Below, piece after piece: positions 6,113 through 8,351 of a stretch of DNA of 8,351 bases. Numbering within the stretch: the first letter of the stretch is position 1; every line of letters starts with the position of its first letter. Made by a program: the position numbers and the translations under genes. The notes beneath the pieces are model-generated. The model was given only the letters and a program-made list of their open reading frames with translations, was not told the DNA's origin and ran no database searches. Source of the stretch: Clostridiales bacterium UBA4706 (lineage in GTDB: Bacteria; Bacillota; Clostridia; Oscillospirales; Oscillospiraceae); assembly GCA_002404605.1 (NCBI GenBank), contig DHKA01000044.1, positions 29,133 to 37,483 of the forward strand, written 5' to 3'.

Positions 6113-6822
6113 AGCAATTTCCATGCTAAAGGAGAAAAATGTAAAGAGTGTGTTAGTCAGTATTGATCACATTTTACCTGAATACCATGATGCATTTCGT
6201 GGTGTAGAGGGCTGCTACGCGCGAGCAATTGAAGCTATAAAAGAGTTTGTCAGCAAAAAGATTTCAACAACGATTGGCTTTACGCCAAGAATTGGAGGGA
6301 GTCATTGAGTTGTGCCTACAATTAGGCGTTTCTTGTTTCAATCTATCACAATTTGTTCCTGTTGGAAGAGGTTCACTAGAATTAGATATCCCGCCTATTG
6401 CATGGAAGCAAATAATGCATATCTGGAAGGAAAAAAAATTAAAATTTGGAAATAAGATGAATTTCTACACACATGAGGCGCAGCAGATCCTTTTGGATGA
6501 TTCGCTTTTTGATTTGCCATACTTTACAGGATGTCAGGCAGACAATGGTGTTTGCTGCATCAAAGCAAATGGTGATATTCTTCCATGTGTTCTCTTGGAC
6601 ATTCCGATTGGGAATATCCGAGAAAACAGCTTTTCTACGATTTGGCTAAATAGCCCAATTCTTGAAGAGCTAAATAATCGACAGAAATATTCTGAACCAT
6701 GTGTACAGTGTATTTATGTGGAGAAATGCGGTGGATGTAGAGGTGTAGCATATGGAAGTTTTGGAGATTATTTTGCTCCAGATCCTCACTGTTGGCTAGA
6801 TTCAAATGGAGAAAGGCTGTGA
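6105..6822 (+). pseudogene. Radical SAM/SPASM protein remnant: N-terminus missing and one frameshift
   Basis: Two frames together spell the middle and end of a radical SAM/SPASM enzyme. The first (about 6105-6284) reads S-E-A-I-S-M-L-K, then VKSVLVSID, H-D-A-F-R-G and RAIEAIKEFV, the central barrel strands of the family. The second (about 6283-6822) reads ELEGVIELCLQLGV, L-S-Q-F-V-P-V-G-R-G, then a full SPASM domain: GCQADNGVCC, I-K-A-N-G-D-I-L-P-C, I-G-N-I-R, C-V-Q-C and CGGCRG, ending D-P-H-C-W. About 100 residues are gone at the front, including the CxxxCxxC cluster that binds S-adenosylmethionine, so no radical chemistry is possible. The frame change lies near 6276-6284, where a few residues also seem to be missing. 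SPASM enzymes often modify peptides or act in cofactor synthesis; no precursor peptide is visible. Low G+C and A/T-ending codons contrast with the genes to the left. Confidence 0.82.
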
Positions 6823-7346
6823 GTTTTGTGTGTGAAACACATCAAGAAGCTATACCTATAGAATTGCTGAAAGGATATTTTTCTAGAAACGGTTTTTTGC
6901 TTTGCAATGAGTGCCGTAATATGCCGTCGCTTTTCAATGTAGGAGGCGACTGGAATAGCATTGTACAATTAATAGAAGAAGGTCAAGTTTTTTATAGCAA
7001 ATTATATAAAGGTCGGGTCACATATTTGTCCAGAGAATTCTATGCGCAGGTTAAACCTTATCGCCAGCGTATGGAGCCGATTTCAAGCCATAGTAGGTTA
7101 ATATACAATTTACTCGATACCATTGGGTATGCTAACGCACAAGATATCAAACGTTTATTAAACCTTTCAAACAAAGTATATACGGACGCAATGCATGAAC
7201 TAAGTCAAGAGCTTTTAATTACCGCAATTCAACGCGATAAAACGATAAACCAAAATTGGAGCTCATTTTATTGGGGGACATATAAGACATGGGAGTCTCT
7301 ACATCCGATGAATATTGTCAAGACTGTTTTTCAAATGAAACTGTAA
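6819..7346 (+). CDS. AlkZ-like winged-helix protein
   Basis: The predicted product has 175 residues from GTG 6819, which overlaps the stop of the radical SAM frame as GTGA, with GGAGA 6-nt upstream; GTG 6828 or TTG 6792 are less likely starts. Residues 44-75 (DWNSIVQLIEEGQVFYSKLY, then KGRVTYLS) and 90-160 (HSRLIYNLLDTIGYANAQDI, KRLLNLSNKV, YTDAMHELSQELLITA, W-G-T-Y) follow the pattern I recall for AlkZ/YcaQ-related proteins. These are tandem winged-helix proteins, some of which are DNA glycosylases that unhook interstrand crosslinks. The glycosylase QxQ-type catalytic motif is not evident, so repair activity is doubtful. The N-terminus has three cysteines (FVC, CNEC) that might bind metal. 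The 4-base overlap suggests it was translated together with the radical SAM gene before that gene decayed. The family assignment is from memory of the pattern and is moderate. Confidence 0.6.
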   Translation: MSFVCETHQEAIPIELLKGYFSRNGFLLCNECRNMPSLFNVGGDWNSIVQLIEEGQVFYSKLYKGRVTYLSREFYAQVKPYRQRMEPISSHSRLIYNLLDTIGYANAQDIKRLLNLSNKVYTDAMHELSQELLITAIQRDKTINQNWSSFYWGTYKTWESLHPMNIVKTVFQMKL

Positions 7347-7660
7347 ACACTTTGCGAACGAGCCGGATTTGCAAGGATTTTCAGGCAAAACGGGCTTAAA
7401 ATCAGGCATCAAAAATCAATGCTTGCCGGATTCGTGAAATGTTTTTCGTTTGCGCGTATGGATTGCGCTGTTTCGTGATTCACAGTATCGTGCAGCCGGT
7501 GCGCGGCTTCGCGTGACCTTTTGCGGTTTGACGGGTTATCGTCCGATTCCGTGAAGTACAAAGGTGCGTCCTGCGTACAGGGCATCGAATGTGACGCTTA
7601 AAATCGCCAGAAATAAAAAAGGACTTGCAGTACTGCTGCAAGTCCGGTTGAAAGTGTGTG
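7347..7660. other. Intergenic gap without a convincing gene
   Basis: About 310 bases of mixed composition separate the AlkZ-like gene from the promoter of the zinc-ribbon gene. Small hairpins are visible: GATTTT (7375-7380)/AAAATC (7398-7403) with an inner AGGC/GCTT, AGCCG (7494-7498)/CGGCT (7504-7508), and CCTG (7570-7573)/CAGG (7578-7581). GCCGGATT occurs at 7362 and 7425. TTCGTGA-like words recur at 7431, 7472, 7508 (TTCGCGTGA) and 7548 (TTCCGTGA). A 58-codon minus-strand frame (7409-7585) has no ribosome site. The gap may be a decayed gene or an unrecognised structured RNA. Confidence 0.4.
7611..7645 (-). terminator. Intrinsic terminator oriented for minus-strand transcription
   Basis: GGACTTGCAG (7621-7630) and CTGCAAGTCC (7636-7645) form a perfect 10-bp stem with a 5-nt loop. 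Read on the minus strand, the hairpin is followed by TTTTTTATTT. On the plus strand no T run follows. No gene on the minus strand immediately upstream needs it, so it appears orphaned. Confidence 0.7.
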
Positions 7661-7689
7661 TTGATGAATACAAAGTCACATGGTATAAT
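7661..7689 (+). promoter_or_regulatory. Promoter for the zinc-ribbon gene
   Basis: TTGATG (7661-7666), a 17-nt spacer and TATAAT (7684-7689), preceded by TGG to give an extended -10, predict a start near 7696. The start region carries two ATTACAT copies exactly 10 bp apart (7688-7694 and 7698-7704) and the partial palindrome TTAC-ATGAC-GTAA (7699-7711), a possible operator. Confidence 0.78.
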
Positions 7690-7745
7690 TACATTAAATT
7701 ACATGACGTAAGGTTATAAATTTAGAGCATGAAGGGATGATTATT

Positions 7746-7973
7746 ATGGCACTTTTTCGTTGCCGTGAATGTGGTCAAACGATCTCAAATAAAGCTACTG
7801 CTTGCCCGCACTGTGGATGCCCCATTGAAAGCATAGACATCAAATGTCCGAAATGCGGTTCAAATAACATAGATGTCGTAGATAAGGGTTACTCATTATT
7901 AGGATGGGGGTTGCTCGGTGCAAAGGCAAAACGAAACCATTGTATGCAATGTGGCTATCGGTGGAAGCCATAA
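7746..7973 (+). CDS. Small double zinc-ribbon protein
   Basis: The protein has 75 residues. ATG 7746 is chosen over ATG 7737 because the GAAGGG site touches the earlier ATG but lies 9 bases before the later one. The first ribbon is C6-R-E-C9 ... C20-P-H-C23, the common small zinc-ribbon pattern (CxxCG ... CPxCGxP). The second is C34-P-K-C37-G-S-N ... C66-M-Q-C69-G-Y-R-W. Between the halves of the second ribbon runs a Gly/Leu-rich loop (GYSLLGWGLLGAK, 48-60) that may be weakly hydrophobic. All eight cysteines are intact, so two zinc ions are expected. Such proteins occur on mobile elements and chromosomes of gut Firmicutes. They may bind nucleic acid or a protein partner; the function is unknown. 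It has its own promoter and is probably co-transcribed with the membrane peptide 79 bases downstream. Confidence 0.85.
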   Translation: MALFRCRECGQTISNKATACPHCGCPIESIDIKCPKCGSNNIDVVDKGYSLLGWGLLGAKAKRNHCMQCGYRWKP

Positions 7974-8052
7974 CAAGTCCCGAACAGCAAGATGTCAGCA
8001 AATGCTTTAATTCAAAGAAACTTTATTAGTCCCGATTTTCGGAGGTAATCCT

Positions 8053-8193
8053 ATGACTATCATTGCAATAATTTGTACAATTTTAGGTGGAGTTCTCGGA
8101 GCATCTCTTGAACCGGTTTCATTTTCTGTTTCCATTCCGATTGCGATTATGGGCGGTTTTATTCTAAAAGCAATCAAGGATAAAAAAGATTGA
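8053..8193 (+). CDS. 46-residue two-helix membrane peptide
   Basis: ATG 8053 follows an excellent GGAGGT (8041-8046) with 6-nt spacing, the strongest ribosome site in the island. The 46 residues form two hydrophobic segments, about 2-18 (TIIAIICTILGGVLGAS) and about 24-40 (FSVSIPIAIMGGFILKA), joined by a short L-E-P-V turn. The basic/acidic tail is K-A-I-K-D-K-K-D. GG motifs in both segments suggest tight helix packing. The topology is probably a hairpin with both ends inside. Size and shape resemble small regulatory membrane peptides, type I toxins or a GG-rich holin-like peptide, but no family can be assigned. No antisense RNA promoter was identified opposite it. It lies 79 bases after the zinc-ribbon stop codon with no terminator between. 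Confidence 0.7.
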   Translation: MTIIAIICTILGGVLGASLEPVSFSVSIPIAIMGGFILKAIKDKKD

Positions 8194-8218
8194 CACTTTT
8201 CAGCTTGTAATCCACTGA

Positions 8219-8275
8219 CCAAAAACGCAAAAACACCCCGCACCATGCGTCCTGTAAACGCACAGTGCGGGGTGT
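8219..8275 (-). terminator. Terminator for the partial minus-strand gene at the right edge
   Basis: ACACCCCGCAC (8233-8243) pairs perfectly with GTGCGGGGTGT (8265-8275), and TGCGT (8246-8250)/ACGCA (8258-8262) extends the hairpin inside. On the minus strand it is followed by TTTTTGCGTTTTTGG. It starts 8 bases after the stop codon of the gene entering from the right. It may also weakly stop rightward transcription. Confidence 0.85.
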
Positions 8276-8283
8276 TCGTTCTG

Positions 8284-8351
8284 TTATGCGGCTTTTGTCA
8301 GATACACGATCCCGGCGGCTAAATCCACCCGGTCAACGTCATATCCTGCGT
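8284..8351 (-). CDS. C-terminal end of an unidentified minus-strand gene (partial)
   Basis: Read leftward from the window edge, the frame gives A-G-Y-D-V-D-R-V-D-L-A-A, then G-I-V-Y-L-T-K-A-A and TAA at 8286-8284: 21 visible codons. The terminator directly behind it, coding-like G+C-rich codons and an open frame support a real gene. The fragment is too short to identify. Its composition is like that of the left part of the window, suggesting that the A+T-rich island ends between 8193 and 8281. Confidence 0.6.
   Translation of the reverse strand, partial: AGYDVDRVDLAAGIVYLTKAA

Noticed and set aside
7409..7585. 58-codon minus-strand frame with protein-like composition (R-E-A-A-H-R-L-H-D)
   Set aside because: It has no ribosome site and lies downstream of a minus-strand terminator. 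It is kept only as a note because the composition is not obviously random.
8007..8246. 79-codon minus-strand open frame
   Set aside because: It begins inside the terminator hairpin and is antisense to the 46-residue membrane peptide, which has a far better ribosome site.
1..8351. tRNA, rRNA or CRISPR array
   Set aside because: No cloverleaf with a T-loop signature, no rRNA stretch and no regularly spaced direct repeats were seen on either strand.

Overview
The window looks like the chromosome of a high-GC gut-type Firmicute (Clostridia, probably Oscillospirales). This rests on AGGAG-type Shine-Dalgarno sites, sigma-A promoters with 17-nt spacers, G+C-rich third codon positions and the gene families present. 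It is an inference, not a taxonomic match. From about 6110 to about 8220 the base composition drops sharply, which marks an A+T-rich accessory island.

Positions 1-755: the C-terminal part of a LysR-type regulator entering from the left, closed by a strong terminator. Positions 765-2853 (minus strand): a probable three-gene unit driven by a consensus promoter at 2825-2853. It encodes an M42-family metallo-aminopeptidase, a one-helix membrane protein with a coiled-coil-like tail, and a small lipoprotein whose signal peptide and body lie in different frames.

Positions 2881-5500 (plus strand): a second consensus promoter, divergent from the first, drives a short-chain dehydrogenase/reductase (SDR). 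A 154-bp element with perfect 17-bp inverted ends (3763-3916) follows. Next comes a fusion of an acyl carrier protein domain to a PLP-dependent alpha-oxoamine synthase, with a strong terminator after it. This is the most interesting part of the window. ACP would present an acyl thioester, the synthase would condense it with an amino acid (decarboxylating), and the SDR could reduce the resulting amino-ketone. That is the logic of sphingoid-base, sulfonolipid or prodigiosin-precursor synthesis, but the actual product is unknown.

Positions 5498-6112: an alpha/beta hydrolase with its own extended -10 promoter, cut off after the nucleophile motif. The sequence then passes directly into the A+T-rich island. 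The island holds a headless and frameshifted radical SAM/SPASM gene (6105-6822), an AlkZ-like winged-helix protein overlapping it by GTGA, a gap with hairpins and an orphan minus-strand terminator, a promoter with a double zinc-ribbon protein, and a 46-residue two-helix membrane peptide. At the right edge G+C-rich sequence returns with the last 21 codons of a minus-strand gene and its terminator.

Overall: a core segment carrying a compact and possibly undescribed ACP/oxoamine-synthase/SDR pathway, with a decayed horizontally acquired segment joined to its right side through the hydrolase gene.
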